From: Candidatus Nitrospira nitrosa | GTDB lineage: Bacteria; Nitrospirota; Nitrospiria; Nitrospirales; Nitrospiraceae | DNA: 64,000 nt | NCBI RefSeq assembly: GCF_001458735.1 | Contig: NZ_CZQA01000013.1 | Location: 116,697-180,696 of the forward strand | Direction: 5' to 3' | Shown: piece after piece, positions 44,025-52,943 of the stretch | Layout: every line of letters begins with the position of its first letter | How positions within the stretch are numbered: position 1 is the first letter of the stretch | The notes under the pieces: model-generated | Told to the model about the DNA's origin: nothing | The model's database searches: none | The model's input: the letters and a program-made list of their open reading frames with translations, nothing else | Position numbers and translations under genes: made by a program

Positions 44025-45371
44025 TCATGGAGTCGGAGGACAGGTCGTTTGCCTTGTATCTCTCCCCGGCCCCTTCGTGACTTCGATTCGTGCGACCCCT
44101 TTGACATTGGCACAGAGATCGCCCAGCCCCGGCGTCACCAGACGGAACGGCCCACCGTTCGCATCCGGTAGCGCTGTGCCTTGAAGCTCATAGACCAACA
44201 CCCCAAATTCTTTCGCCTGTTGCAGTGTCAGACAGGCCGAGTACGTTCCGTCCGATGCATGGAAGACAACATGATCTGCATCGATCGCCAATGCCGGAAC
44301 ATCCAGGAGCCCCTTCAATCGAATCCCCAGCCCCTGCATCCCGGGCATGACGGTGGAAATATCCAGCTGATGCTCTGCGGGCAGCGCCGCAAGTGCGACA
44401 CGATCGAAGGCAACCGACTGGATGACAGCCCCCTCGATCCGAACTCGACCACGACCGGTCGGCTCCTTCTCCGTGATCGCCTTGATCATCGCCGTCAGGG
44501 CTTCGTTGACCGGCGTGGGAATCCCAAGCTCCCGCCCCTTCTGAACAATGAAGCCGTTGAGGTAGTCGATCTCGGTTCGTCGTCCCGCTTTCCAATCGTC
44601 ATACATCGACGTATGAATATCGCGAATTTCCTGCGTCGCTTTCACGACTCGTTCCGGCATATCCGGCGGCAACGGAACCTTCATCGCCGCCGAAATCGCC
44701 GCAACTTCACCGACGATCTGCCTGATCACGCCCGTCATTTCCGGATGGTCGAGTGCCTTCGCCACATGATCGTCGATGAGCACGGTGATCGGATTGAAGA
44801 CACAATTCCAACACATCTTCTCCCACTTACTCCGACGAATGTCTTTGGACAGATGACAGGCAATGTTCGCCGATGCAAACACATCACGGATGGCAAGCAG
44901 GCGGTCACTCTCATATCCCATCAATTCGCCGATGGCGACCGTGCCTTTCTTGTAATGGTCGATCACACCCGGCGCTGCGATTTTCGAATAGATGTACGCC
45001 ACACCACCAACGACGCAATCGCGTTGGAGTCGTGCCAGGAGCCTGTCTTCGGTATCGATTCCGTTCTGTAACGTCAGGATAACCGTCTTCTCCGTGATGG
45101 CCGGTTCGAGCTGAGTCAGCACTTCGTCGAGATCATAGGCTTTCACAGCGAGCACGATCAGATCCGGCTGAGGAAGCTCACGTACATCTACGGCGACCTG
45201 TGGCCTCACCGTAAAGGTTCCGTCGGCACTGCGTATCGTCAATCCATTCCGTTTCACGGCCGCCAGCGTCTTGGGCCGCAATAGGAACGACACGTCGGGA
45301 TTCACCTTGGCCAGTCGAGCCCCGAAAAATCCACCAACCGATCCAGCCCCGACCATCAAAATCTGTTTCAT
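44025..45371 (-). CDS. ketopantoate-reductase-like protein with C-terminal molybdopterin-oxidoreductase-like domain
   Basis: 448 residues. Residues 1-310 are ApbA/PanE-like: the NADP motif ILMVGAGSVGGFFGARLA, LIVLAVKAYDLDEVL, LTLQNGIDTEDRLLA and the C-domain SKWEKMCWNCVFNPITVL with EIDYLNGFIVQKGRELGI. The last 110 residues (DADHVVFHASDGTYSACLTL, LVYELQGTALPDANGGPFRL, KGVARIEV) resemble the sulfite-oxidase molybdopterin fold as in the gene at 874, but the molybdenum-ligand cysteine is not seen. Standard PanE is about 300 residues, so this is a fusion. The reductase may act on ketopantoate (pantothenate synthesis) or another 2-keto acid. Confidence 0.8.
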   Translation of the reverse strand: MKQILMVGAGSVGGFFGARLAKVNPDVSFLLRPKTLAAVKRNGLTIRSADGTFTVRPQVAVDVRELPQPDLIVLAVKAYDLDEVLTQLEPAITEKTVILTLQNGIDTEDRLLARLQRDCVVGGVAYIYSKIAAPGVIDHYKKGTVAIGELMGYESDRLLAIRDVFASANIACHLSKDIRRSKWEKMCWNCVFNPITVLIDDHVAKALDHPEMTGVIRQIVGEVAAISAAMKVPLPPDMPERVVKATQEIRDIHTSMYDDWKAGRRTEIDYLNGFIVQKGRELGIPTPVNEALTAMIKAITEKEPTGRGRVRIEGAVIQSVAFDRVALAALPAEHQLDISTVMPGMQGLGIRLKGLLDVPALAIDADHVVFHASDGTYSACLTLQQAKEFGVLVYELQGTALPDANGGPFRLVTPGLGDLCANVKGVARIEVTKGPGRDTRQTTCPPTP

Positions 45372-45461
45372 ACGCCTATCCTCATATTGCGTGCGAACGG
45401 AGGGTACTATAGCATGCGGCTGTGCGACGACGCAGCCCGCCCGGAGAAGACCGGACAGAGC

Positions 45462-46199
45462 ATGGCACCTGGTTCACATCTTGGACTTGTAAGACAACAC
45501 CTCGCCACGGCTCGGAACATCACCGTGCTGACCGGTGCGGGCATTTCGGCCGACAGCGGCGTGCCGACGTTTCGCGGCGCAGACGGGTTATGGCGTCACT
45601 ACCGGGCGGAAGATCTCGCCACACCGGAAGCATTTGAGCGCGACCCGAAACTGGTGTGGGAGTGGTACAACTGGCGGCGCGAGCTGATCGCGACGAAGCA
45701 GCCGAATGCTGCCCACGTCGCAGTTGTAGAATTAGAACGTCGCGCTCCGGCCTTCTGGTTGGTGACACAAAACGTCGACGGCTTGCATCGAGATGCCGGC
45801 TCACGGAATCTCTCGGAGATTCACGGCAATATCTGGAAAGTCCGCTGCACCGGTTGCAACGCAGTGGACGAGAACCGAGACGTCCCAATTTCCATCCTCC
45901 CGTCCTGCTCCCAATGCGGGGCTCTGCTGCGTCCGCATATCGTCTGGTTCGGGGAATCCCTACTCGCGGCGGATCTTGAGCAATGCGCCACGGTCCTGAG
46001 ACGCTGCGACCTTCTGCTCGTCATCGGCACATCTGGCGTCGTCTATCCGGCCGCTGGCTTTGCTGCTGTGGCCAAGGAAGCCGGCGCATTCGTCGTTGAA
46101 ATCAACGTGGATCCCACACCGCAATCCTCGTCTGTCGATGTCTCGCTGCAAGGTCGTGCCAAAGACCTCGTTCCGCTCCTACTTGATCCGATCGAGTAA
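45462..46199 (+). CDS. cobB: NAD-dependent protein deacylase (sirtuin)
   Basis: About 245 residues from ATG 45462; the frame is open upstream to 45387, but that would nearly reach the divergent gene's start. Sirtuin motifs: ITVLTGAGISADSGVPTFRG, LVTQNVDGLH, the catalytic SEIHGN, two Cys-x-x-Cys pairs for zinc (CTGC, CSQC), and LLVIGTSGVVYPAAGF. The segment WEWYNWRR provides the Tyr-x-x-Arg that marks class III sirtuins able to remove succinyl or malonyl groups. It overlaps the convergent HAD gene by 21 bp. Confidence 0.92.
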   Translation: MAPGSHLGLVRQHLATARNITVLTGAGISADSGVPTFRGADGLWRHYRAEDLATPEAFERDPKLVWEWYNWRRELIATKQPNAAHVAVVELERRAPAFWLVTQNVDGLHRDAGSRNLSEIHGNIWKVRCTGCNAVDENRDVPISILPSCSQCGALLRPHIVWFGESLLAADLEQCATVLRRCDLLLVIGTSGVVYPAAGFAAVAKEAGAFVVEINVDPTPQSSSVDVSLQGRAKDLVPLLLDPIE

Positions 46200-46901
46200 T
46201 GGGAATAGCTCCACCAGGCTCGTGATGCATGGAACGTCGCCCGGTTGTGTACTCCCGTCACGGTTCACCAGCGCGACATGCAGTCCGGCCTTTCTTCCAC
46301 CCTCCACATCCTCTCGAAGACTGTCACCGATATGCAGCGCCTCTTCCGGATCCACGGCATGCTTTTCTAAGGCGCTGTGAAAGATCTGTGGAGCCGGTTT
46401 TGCCGCCTGGGCCAAACTCGAAATCGTCACGGTATCGAACGCTTCAGCGATGCCAAGTCCCCGCAACACGCCAAAAATCCTGGAATCAAAATTTGAGATA
46501 ATCCCCAACTCCAACCCCTGCGCCTTCAGCCGAGTCAGCGTGGAAACCGTTTCAGGAAATAACCGCCAGGATCCATGATCCTCGAACACACGAAATACGT
46601 GGTCGAAAAACTCGTCGAACCGCTCAAACATTCCGACACGATAAAAGACGTTGTGGACGATATCGAACCACCATAATCGTTCGCTCTGCTTGAGCCGTAC
46701 CGGATCCGCCGTGGCAAACACCGGTGGCGGCGCCTCGCGGAACGCTCGGCTAAATGCTTGCTTGATCGCTGATAACGAGTCCGGTTTCTGTAAAAATCCG
46801 AACTCGATCGCATGCCGAAGATAGATCTCACCGACCGACCCGTGCACATGAAACAGGGTATCGGCGGCATCAAAAAATACGACACGTATCGAGGAACTCA
46901 T
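46179..46901 (-). CDS. HAD-like hydrolase
   Basis: About 240 residues from ATG 46901. Motif I is VVFFDAADTLFHVHGS, motif II ELGIISNFDSRI, motif III around AKPAPQIFHSALE and motif IV EEALHIGDSLREDVEGGRKA. The cap is helical (subclass I). It most resembles the HDHD3/YjjG-like group of small-molecule phosphatases; the substrate is not predictable. Convergent with cobB; the last seven codons overlap it. Confidence 0.85.
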   Translation of the reverse strand: MSSSIRVVFFDAADTLFHVHGSVGEIYLRHAIEFGFLQKPDSLSAIKQAFSRAFREAPPPVFATADPVRLKQSERLWWFDIVHNVFYRVGMFERFDEFFDHVFRVFEDHGSWRLFPETVSTLTRLKAQGLELGIISNFDSRIFGVLRGLGIAEAFDTVTISSLAQAAKPAPQIFHSALEKHAVDPEEALHIGDSLREDVEGGRKAGLHVALVNRDGSTQPGDVPCITSLVELFPLLDRIK

Positions 46902-47049
46902 CGCGTGACTCCTATACATCCAAGTAGTAAACAACGTCGAATTCCGAACGACCTCGTCAACTCACCCATCTCTGTATTGCTGGTTTTCTTGACAAAGCAT
47001 ACCCCCCTTGTTAGCTTCGAAGAAACCCCAAAAAGATGGAGTGCGTTCC

Positions 47050-48195
47050 ATGGCATCGCCGATTTTTGTCGTAGATAGCAGCCCCGCCGTCCGACGACTG
47101 GTCGAACAGATCTCCACTCCGGAAGGGTTCGAGGTTCAAGGGTTTCAAGATGGCCCAGCCGCACTTGAAGCCGCTCGACGAAGCGCCCCGTCTCTGATCA
47201 TCGCCGACTACCAGCTCGACAACATGACCTTTTCAGGGTTTTGTAAGGAGATCGGCAAATTGGACACCCTCGCCGAAACCGCTCTCATCTCCTTGGTCAA
47301 TCCGGCTGATCACCCGGACGAGAACCATCTCCGCACATTGGGTGTCAAGGCATTCCTGAAGAAGCCCTTCCACACGGAAGAATTACTGACTGTACTGAGA
47401 TCTCTTCAACAGCACCAGACGAGCACTGCAACCAGCACAGGCCTGAAACGGCGTGTCTGGCCGCCGAGCTCAACTGGGGCCGATTCCGAGGATGACGAAA
47501 CTGACCAGGTGTCCGTTCTCACCGGTTTGGAGGAGCCTATGAACCAGCCTCTCAGCACCCCCGCTACCGCACCGACTCCACTGATCACCCCCTCGGCTTC
47601 CGACGATGTCGTGAGGAGCCTCGCTGACCAACTCATACAGGCCATGACCACGCGAAGCGAGCGGAGCCTGGCTGTGTCATTACCGAAAATACTGAATGAG
47701 CAATGGGGAGCACAAGTACGGCCGCTCGTTCAGCAGGAGCTCCAGGTCCAATTGGGAAGCATTCTGTCTCAGGAATATCTCACGACGATCATTCAACCGC
47801 TTGTTGCTGAAGCATTGCCCGCAGTGATCCGAAAAGAACTCGCGACCAGCGAACCGATCATTCGACAAGCCGTTACGGATCTCTTCAAACCTCCGCTCGC
47901 AGAACCTCTCGCGCAGTTGGTTCGAGAACAAATGCAATCCGTCGTTCATCAGGACTTACCCGCCGTTGTGCGGGAACAGGTAGGAACGATCAATCAGCAG
48001 GTTACCGATGCGGTTCACCTGGAAGTGGTGAAACAAACGCCACTCGTGGTTGAAACCGCAGTCAAAGCCTCGGTTGGCCTCGCCGTTGAACAGGCTGTTC
48101 AGCGCATCGTCCCTGATGTCGCGGAACAGCAGATCAAAGCGGAAATCAAACGACTGATCGAGACCGAAGAAACTTCGCGTTCTGCAAAACTCTAG
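47050..48195 (+). CDS. response-regulator receiver protein with long helical C-terminus
   Basis: 381 residues from ATG 47050 (GGAG upstream; longer frame to 47008 unsupported). Residues 1-125 are a receiver domain: IFVVDSSPAVRRLV, phosphoacceptor Asp in LIIADYQLD, and the Lys of AFLKKPFHTEELL. A 60-residue Pro/Ser/Thr linker precedes about 190 residues of amphipathic helices rich in Q-x-x-V and L-P-A-V units (DLPAVVREQV, ALPAVIRKEL). It ends in RIVPDVAEQQIKAEIKRLIE, a block I associate with receiver proteins of delta-proteobacteria-like groups. No DNA-binding or enzyme output is seen. Confidence 0.8.
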   Translation: MASPIFVVDSSPAVRRLVEQISTPEGFEVQGFQDGPAALEAARRSAPSLIIADYQLDNMTFSGFCKEIGKLDTLAETALISLVNPADHPDENHLRTLGVKAFLKKPFHTEELLTVLRSLQQHQTSTATSTGLKRRVWPPSSTGADSEDDETDQVSVLTGLEEPMNQPLSTPATAPTPLITPSASDDVVRSLADQLIQAMTTRSERSLAVSLPKILNEQWGAQVRPLVQQELQVQLGSILSQEYLTTIIQPLVAEALPAVIRKELATSEPIIRQAVTDLFKPPLAEPLAQLVREQMQSVVHQDLPAVVREQVGTINQQVTDAVHLEVVKQTPLVVETAVKASVGLAVEQAVQRIVPDVAEQQIKAEIKRLIETEETSRSAKL

Positions 48196-48305
48196 CTTTT
48201 CTTCCCCTTTTTCCCTCGTCGAGCCTTCGCCAGGGCTTTCACCCGCTTGACATTCTTCCGATGCTTCTTGCGCGTCTTCCGATCCTTTTCACGACCTCGT
48301 GCCAT
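48192..48305 (-). CDS. 37-residue highly basic small protein
   Basis: From ATG 48305 with AGGGAGG four bases upstream, one of the best ribosome sites in the window. The protein is almost all Lys, Arg and small residues (MARGREKDRKTRKKHRKN, KALAKARRGKKGKKS), which suggests binding to rRNA or other nucleic acid, similar in style to tiny ribosome-associated proteins. It overlaps the stop of the convergent receiver-protein gene by 4 bp and is divergent from valS. Confidence 0.65.
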   Translation of the reverse strand: MARGREKDRKTRKKHRKNVKRVKALAKARRGKKGKKS

Positions 48306-48449
48306 GGTCCTCCCTACAATAAAGTGGTGATCACTTGGGTGCGCGACTGTATAGCATATGCCACTCCTCGCTACAAGCTGAGACTCACACCATGTTCTCA
48401 GCCGCACAGACATGCTAAGATGCCGCCCGCACACTGGGACTCAACACCT

Positions 48450-51191
48450 ATGGCTGCATCTCAACTCGAAAAAACCTACGACCCGAAAGCTGTCGAAACA
48501 CGATGGTCGCACGAATGGCTCACACGCGGCTATTTCCACGCCTCGCCTCAGCACTCAGGTCAGCCCTATTGCATTGTCATCCCCCCGCCGAATGTCACGG
48601 GATCGCTTCACGTCGGCCACGCCCTGAATCATTCTCTCCAAGATATCTTGATCCGCTGGCGCCGGATGCAGGGACGGAACACGCTCTGGCTTCCGGGAAC
48701 GGACCATGCCGGGATCGCCACACAGAATGTCGTCGAAAAGCAGCTGATGGCCGAAGGTCTTTCCAGAGAGACGCTCGGACGGAATCAGTTCATCGAGCGC
48801 GTCTGGCAATGGAAGGGGACGTCGGGCAACACTATCGTCAACCAGCAGAAGCAGCTCGGTGAATCCTGCGACTGGGACCGGCTCCGGTTTACGATGGACG
48901 AAGGATTATCGAAGGCCGTACTCGAGGTGTTCGTCCGGCTCCACGAGGATGGGCTGATCTATCGCGGCGAACGGTTGATCAATTGGTGCCCCCGCTGCCT
49001 CACCGCACTGTCGGATATTGAGGTCGAACACGAGGACACGAAGGGGAAGCTGTATTCCATCGATTACCCGCTCGCGGAGAATCCAACCATTCATCTCACC
49101 GTCGCCACAACCAGACCCGAAACGCTGCTCGGCGATACTGCGGTCGCGGTCCACCCGGACGATGAACGGTTTATGCATCTCATCGGCAAACAGGTCCGCC
49201 TCCCTCTGACGAATCGAACCATCCCCATCGTCGGAGATGCACTCCTCGTTGATCGTGAATTCGGAACCGGCGCCGTCAAAATCACTCCCGCGCACGACTT
49301 CAACGACTACGAAGCAGGAGAACGACATGCGCTCCCGCGACTCGCGATCCTCGACCATCACGCCCTGCTCGAGGCGGACGGTCTGCGCGCAGCCGGCGTG
49401 GATCCCATCGTCATCGACCAGTTGCAGGGCCTGCCCGTCTCAAAAGCCAGGCCCAAAGTTGAGGCGCTGCTGAAAGAGCGTGGACACCTGGTCAAGGTCG
49501 ATGACCATAAGATGGCCATGGGAAAGTGCTACCGATGTAAAACCGTGGTCGAGCCCTATCTGTCACCACAGTGGTTCGTCAAGATCAAGCCGTTGGCCGA
49601 ACCGGCCATCGCAGCGGTCGAAGAGGGGCGTATCCGTATCATTCCGGAGGGTTGGACCAATAATTACCTCGGCTGGATGCGTGACATTAAAGACTGGTGC
49701 ATCTCCCGCCAAATCTGGTGGGGCCACCAAATTCCAGCCTGGTACTGCTTGTCGTGCAACGTCAAGCAGGTAGTCAGAACTGAGAGCCGAACAGCGATCT
49801 TGTCGGGAGCCTCGCCAATCGTCTCCAGGACCGCACCGGCGACGTGTCCGTCGTGCGGCGGGACCGATCTCTATCGAGACCCCGATGTTCTCGATACCTG
49901 GTTTTCGTCCGCACTCTGGCCGTTTTCAACCTTGGGATGGCCCGATCACACACCTGAACTCAAGACCTATTACCCCACCTCGACGCTGGTCACCGGTCTC
50001 GACATCTTGTTCTTCTGGGTCGCGCGCATGATCATGATGGGGCTCAAGTTCATGGGTGACGTCCCTTTCAAAGACGTTTACATCCATGCACTCGTCCGCG
50101 ACGCCGAGGGCAAGAAAATGAGCAAGTCGAAGGGTAACGTGATTGATCCCCTTCACGTCATGAATGAGTTTGGGACCGATGCGCTCCGATTTACACTCGC
50201 CTCAATGGCGTCGCCAGGACGGGACGTGAAATTGGCGGAAGAGCGGATTGAGGGGTATCGCAATTTCGCGAATAAAATTTGGAACGTCGCGCGATTTGCA
50301 TTGATGTACCTCGACGGCCCACGCGTCACCCTTCCTCCGGCGCAACGAACGTTCCCCGACCGATGGATTCTGAGCCGACTTGCCCATACGATCCGAGTCG
50401 TCACGACGGAGTTGGAGTCCTACCGATTTGACCGGGCTGCAACGGCACTCTATCAATTCTTCTGGCACGAGTACTGCGACTGGTATGTGGAATTGATCAA
50501 GCCGGTCCTCCAAAGTCCCGAACACCCGGATGGAGCCAGCACGCGCCATACGCTCGTGGAGACGCTGGAAACCACCATGCGACTACTCCACCCCTTCATG
50601 CCGTTCCTCACAGAAGAGATTTGGCAAACGCTCCCCCATCAGGGCGAGAGTATTGTCGTGCAGACCTATCCGGTTGTCGACCAGGCATGGGTCTCGTCTG
50701 AGACTGAACAGGACTTTTCCTTATTGGAACACACGGTGGGACTTGCCAGGACCGCCCGAGTTCTCCTGAATTATCCGCCGGGACAGCAGATCACGTTTCA
50801 TGTCGGGCACGATGACCCGGCCAGGCAACACCAGCTTAGCCAGTTACAGCCGTATATCACCCATCTGAGTCGTGGTCGCGTCGACATCGGTCGGCCGCAT
50901 GATTGGCCGACGACCAGATTGCTACGACTCATCGCAGAGGGCCTCTCGGTAGGCATCCCCGTCGCGGAAGACGTCGATCTCCAGAAAGCCATCGAACGTT
51001 TGGATAAACAAATCGCGGAAACGGACAAGGAATTGCAACGAATCGACGGAAAGCTGAAAAACGCGGAGTTCACCTCGAAAGCACCGCCCGACGTAATTGC
51101 CGAGCATCAGGATCGGCGACAGACCCTCTCACGTGATCGAGCCTTACTGGCCGACAGCCAACAGCAGCTCCGCACGATGCTCGGAGCCTGA
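48450..51191 (+). CDS. valS: valyl-tRNA synthetase
   Basis: About 913 residues, the normal size; ATG 48450 starts MAASQLEKTYDPKAVETRW, the usual ValRS N-terminus. An ATG at 48420 is an alternative. The class I motifs are PPPNVTGSLHVGHALNHS (HIGH) and KKMSKSKGNVIDPLHVM (KMSKS). The editing domain has TTRPETLLGDTAVAVHPDD. The C-terminal coiled-coil arm (IERLDKQIAETDKELQRIDG) is present. First of a tight run valS-nadC-birA-coaX. Confidence 0.97.
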   Translation: MAASQLEKTYDPKAVETRWSHEWLTRGYFHASPQHSGQPYCIVIPPPNVTGSLHVGHALNHSLQDILIRWRRMQGRNTLWLPGTDHAGIATQNVVEKQLMAEGLSRETLGRNQFIERVWQWKGTSGNTIVNQQKQLGESCDWDRLRFTMDEGLSKAVLEVFVRLHEDGLIYRGERLINWCPRCLTALSDIEVEHEDTKGKLYSIDYPLAENPTIHLTVATTRPETLLGDTAVAVHPDDERFMHLIGKQVRLPLTNRTIPIVGDALLVDREFGTGAVKITPAHDFNDYEAGERHALPRLAILDHHALLEADGLRAAGVDPIVIDQLQGLPVSKARPKVEALLKERGHLVKVDDHKMAMGKCYRCKTVVEPYLSPQWFVKIKPLAEPAIAAVEEGRIRIIPEGWTNNYLGWMRDIKDWCISRQIWWGHQIPAWYCLSCNVKQVVRTESRTAILSGASPIVSRTAPATCPSCGGTDLYRDPDVLDTWFSSALWPFSTLGWPDHTPELKTYYPTSTLVTGLDILFFWVARMIMMGLKFMGDVPFKDVYIHALVRDAEGKKMSKSKGNVIDPLHVMNEFGTDALRFTLASMASPGRDVKLAEERIEGYRNFANKIWNVARFALMYLDGPRVTLPPAQRTFPDRWILSRLAHTIRVVTTELESYRFDRAATALYQFFWHEYCDWYVELIKPVLQSPEHPDGASTRHTLVETLETTMRLLHPFMPFLTEEIWQTLPHQGESIVVQTYPVVDQAWVSSETEQDFSLLEHTVGLARTARVLLNYPPGQQITFHVGHDDPARQHQLSQLQPYITHLSRGRVDIGRPHDWPTTRLLRLIAEGLSVGIPVAEDVDLQKAIERLDKQIAETDKELQRIDGKLKNAEFTSKAPPDVIAEHQDRRQTLSRDRALLADSQQQLRTMLGA

Positions 51192-51194
51192 CCG

Positions 51195-52076
51195 ATGGTC
51201 ACACTTCCTGCCGCAGAAATCCGACGGGCCGTGCGCCAGGGACTCGATGAAGATCTTGCCCAGGGAGACGCCACCACCGCTGCGCTCTTTGCGACTCCGG
51301 TACCGGCGCGAGCCACGATCATCGCTCAACGGCCTTTGGTCGTTGCCGGAATGGCCGCCGCGGTCCAGACCTTTCTCATGGTTGATCCTGCCCTACGACT
51401 CTCTGTCTCCAAGGGGGACGGTGAGCACGCGAAGAACGGAGAGCTGCTGCTTCAGATCGAAGGAGACGGACGGTCCATCTTACAAGCCGAACGGGTTGCT
51501 CTGAACTTTCTTCAACATCTCTCGGGGATCGCCACCGTGACGCAGCAATTCTGTCGAGCCGTGCGCGATTACTCAGTCAGTATCCTGGACACTAGAAAAA
51601 CACTTCCCGGCTGGCGCAAGCTTCAGAAATGGGCCGTGGCGCTCGGTGGTGGAACCAATCACCGGTACTCCCTGAGCGACGGCATTCTGATCAAGGATAA
51701 CCATCTCGCCCTTCTTCGACGGCATCGACGGCCGGTGGAAGAGGCCTGTCGACTCGCGGAGCGCCGTCGATCGCCTACACTCCCGATCATTGTCGAGGTG
51801 GAGTCCCTCTCCGAGGTTCGGCAAGCGTTGGCGAGAAAACCCGACGTGATTTTACTGGACAACATGACGCCGGACATGGTCCGACGCGCCGTCGCGCTCA
51901 TTAACAATCGGGCCCTGGTGGAAGTATCGGGAGGGATCACGCTGAACAATGTCCGTGCCATGGCGGCGGCCGGCGCTGATCGAATTTCCATCGGAGCCTT
52001 GACCCATTCTGCTCCGGCTGCCACGGTCAGTCTCGTCATGACATCGACTGTACGTGCACGACGCCGGCATCGCTGA
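51195..52076 (+). CDS. nadC: nicotinate-nucleotide pyrophosphorylase (carboxylating)
   Basis: 293 residues. Quinolinate phosphoribosyltransferase motifs: DEDLAQGDATTAALF, AERVALNFLQHLSGIATVT, ILDTRKTLPGWRKLQKWAV, GGGTNHRYSLSDGILIKDNH, then VEVESLSEVRQAL, VILLDNMTPDMVRRAV and VEVSGGITLNNVRAMAAAGA. It converts quinolinate and PRPP to NaMN in de novo NAD synthesis. It begins 3 bp after valS and ends 3 bp before birA. Confidence 0.96.
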   Translation: MVTLPAAEIRRAVRQGLDEDLAQGDATTAALFATPVPARATIIAQRPLVVAGMAAAVQTFLMVDPALRLSVSKGDGEHAKNGELLLQIEGDGRSILQAERVALNFLQHLSGIATVTQQFCRAVRDYSVSILDTRKTLPGWRKLQKWAVALGGGTNHRYSLSDGILIKDNHLALLRRHRRPVEEACRLAERRRSPTLPIIVEVESLSEVRQALARKPDVILLDNMTPDMVRRAVALINNRALVEVSGGITLNNVRAMAAAGADRISIGALTHSAPAATVSLVMTSTVRARRRHR

Positions 52077-52079
52077 CCC

Positions 52080-52919
52080 ATGGCGTCCTCTGCTCCGCTC
52101 GACATCGAAGCGATTCGCAGTACCCTGGCTACCACGGCGCTGGGACAGACCCTATATCTGTATCAGGATCTCCCTTCAACCAATCGAGAAGCCAGCTCGC
52201 TTGCGCAACAGGGCGCCGCGCACGGCACAGTGGTGGCGGCCGAACAGCAATCAGGCGGCTACGGACGACATGGGCGCACCTGGTTTTCCCCGCCCGGATA
52301 TAACATCTATTGCTCCATCGTCGTTCGCAGGAACAGCCAGAGCCTCCCCCTTGCACAATGGTTATCCTGGATACCGCTGGTCACAGCACTGGCGGTCGCC
52401 GAGGCGACTCGACACAGTACTACTGCGCCCCTCGCTCTGAAATGGCCCAATGACCTGCTTCTTCAGGACCGTAAAGTCGGTGGGATTCTCTGCGAAAGCA
52501 CCATGACGACGACCAACGGCCCGATCGTGATCATTGGAATCGGGCTGAACGTGAACGTCCCGCTCGAATCATTCCCGGAAGATTTGCGTCCCATTGCCGC
52601 CTCATTGATCGAAACCGTGCCGCAACCGATCGATCGGAATCGGCTCCTCGCCCAACTTCTGTGGGAGCTTGAACAGTGTCTGGACGAGCTGCAGTCTCAT
52701 GGGCCGACCAGCCTGCGGCAGGCCTACCTCGCTCGCTGTGCCACATTAGGCCGTCAGGTGAAGGTCCAGTTCGCCAACGATCAGCGGATCCTGGGCACGG
52801 CGGAAACGCTCTCGGCCGACGGCGCCTTACAGGTACGTCCTCTCTCTGCTTCCCCCCGCACGCAACCGCCCGCGCTCATCGATGTCCGCGCCGCCGATGT
52901 GATTCATCTGAGAGAGTAG
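52080..52919 (+). CDS. birA: biotin-[acetyl-CoA-carboxylase] ligase, catalytic domains only
   Basis: 279 residues. The ATP/biotin site is EQQSGGYGRHGRTWFSPPG with NIYCSIVVR; KWPNDLLLQDRKVGGILCES and VIIGIGLNVNVPLE complete the ligase domain, and a C-terminal SH3-like part follows. There is no N-terminal winged-helix domain, so it should ligate biotin but not repress the biotin operon. The start is 3 bp after nadC. Confidence 0.94.
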   Translation: MASSAPLDIEAIRSTLATTALGQTLYLYQDLPSTNREASSLAQQGAAHGTVVAAEQQSGGYGRHGRTWFSPPGYNIYCSIVVRRNSQSLPLAQWLSWIPLVTALAVAEATRHSTTAPLALKWPNDLLLQDRKVGGILCESTMTTTNGPIVIIGIGLNVNVPLESFPEDLRPIAASLIETVPQPIDRNRLLAQLLWELEQCLDELQSHGPTSLRQAYLARCATLGRQVKVQFANDQRILGTAETLSADGALQVRPLSASPRTQPPALIDVRAADVIHLRE

Positions 52920-52943
52920 CGAAAGCAGGCCGCCCGAAGTACA

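Noticed and set aside
44181..45071. Open frame of 296 codons antisense to the ketopantoate-reductase-like gene
   Set aside because: Same strand-shadow features; the minus-strand protein carries all the conserved motifs.
48261..48449. N-terminal extension of valS
   Set aside because: The extra 63 codons overlap the start region of the small basic gene, are not protein-like, and standard ValRS N-termini begin at 48450.
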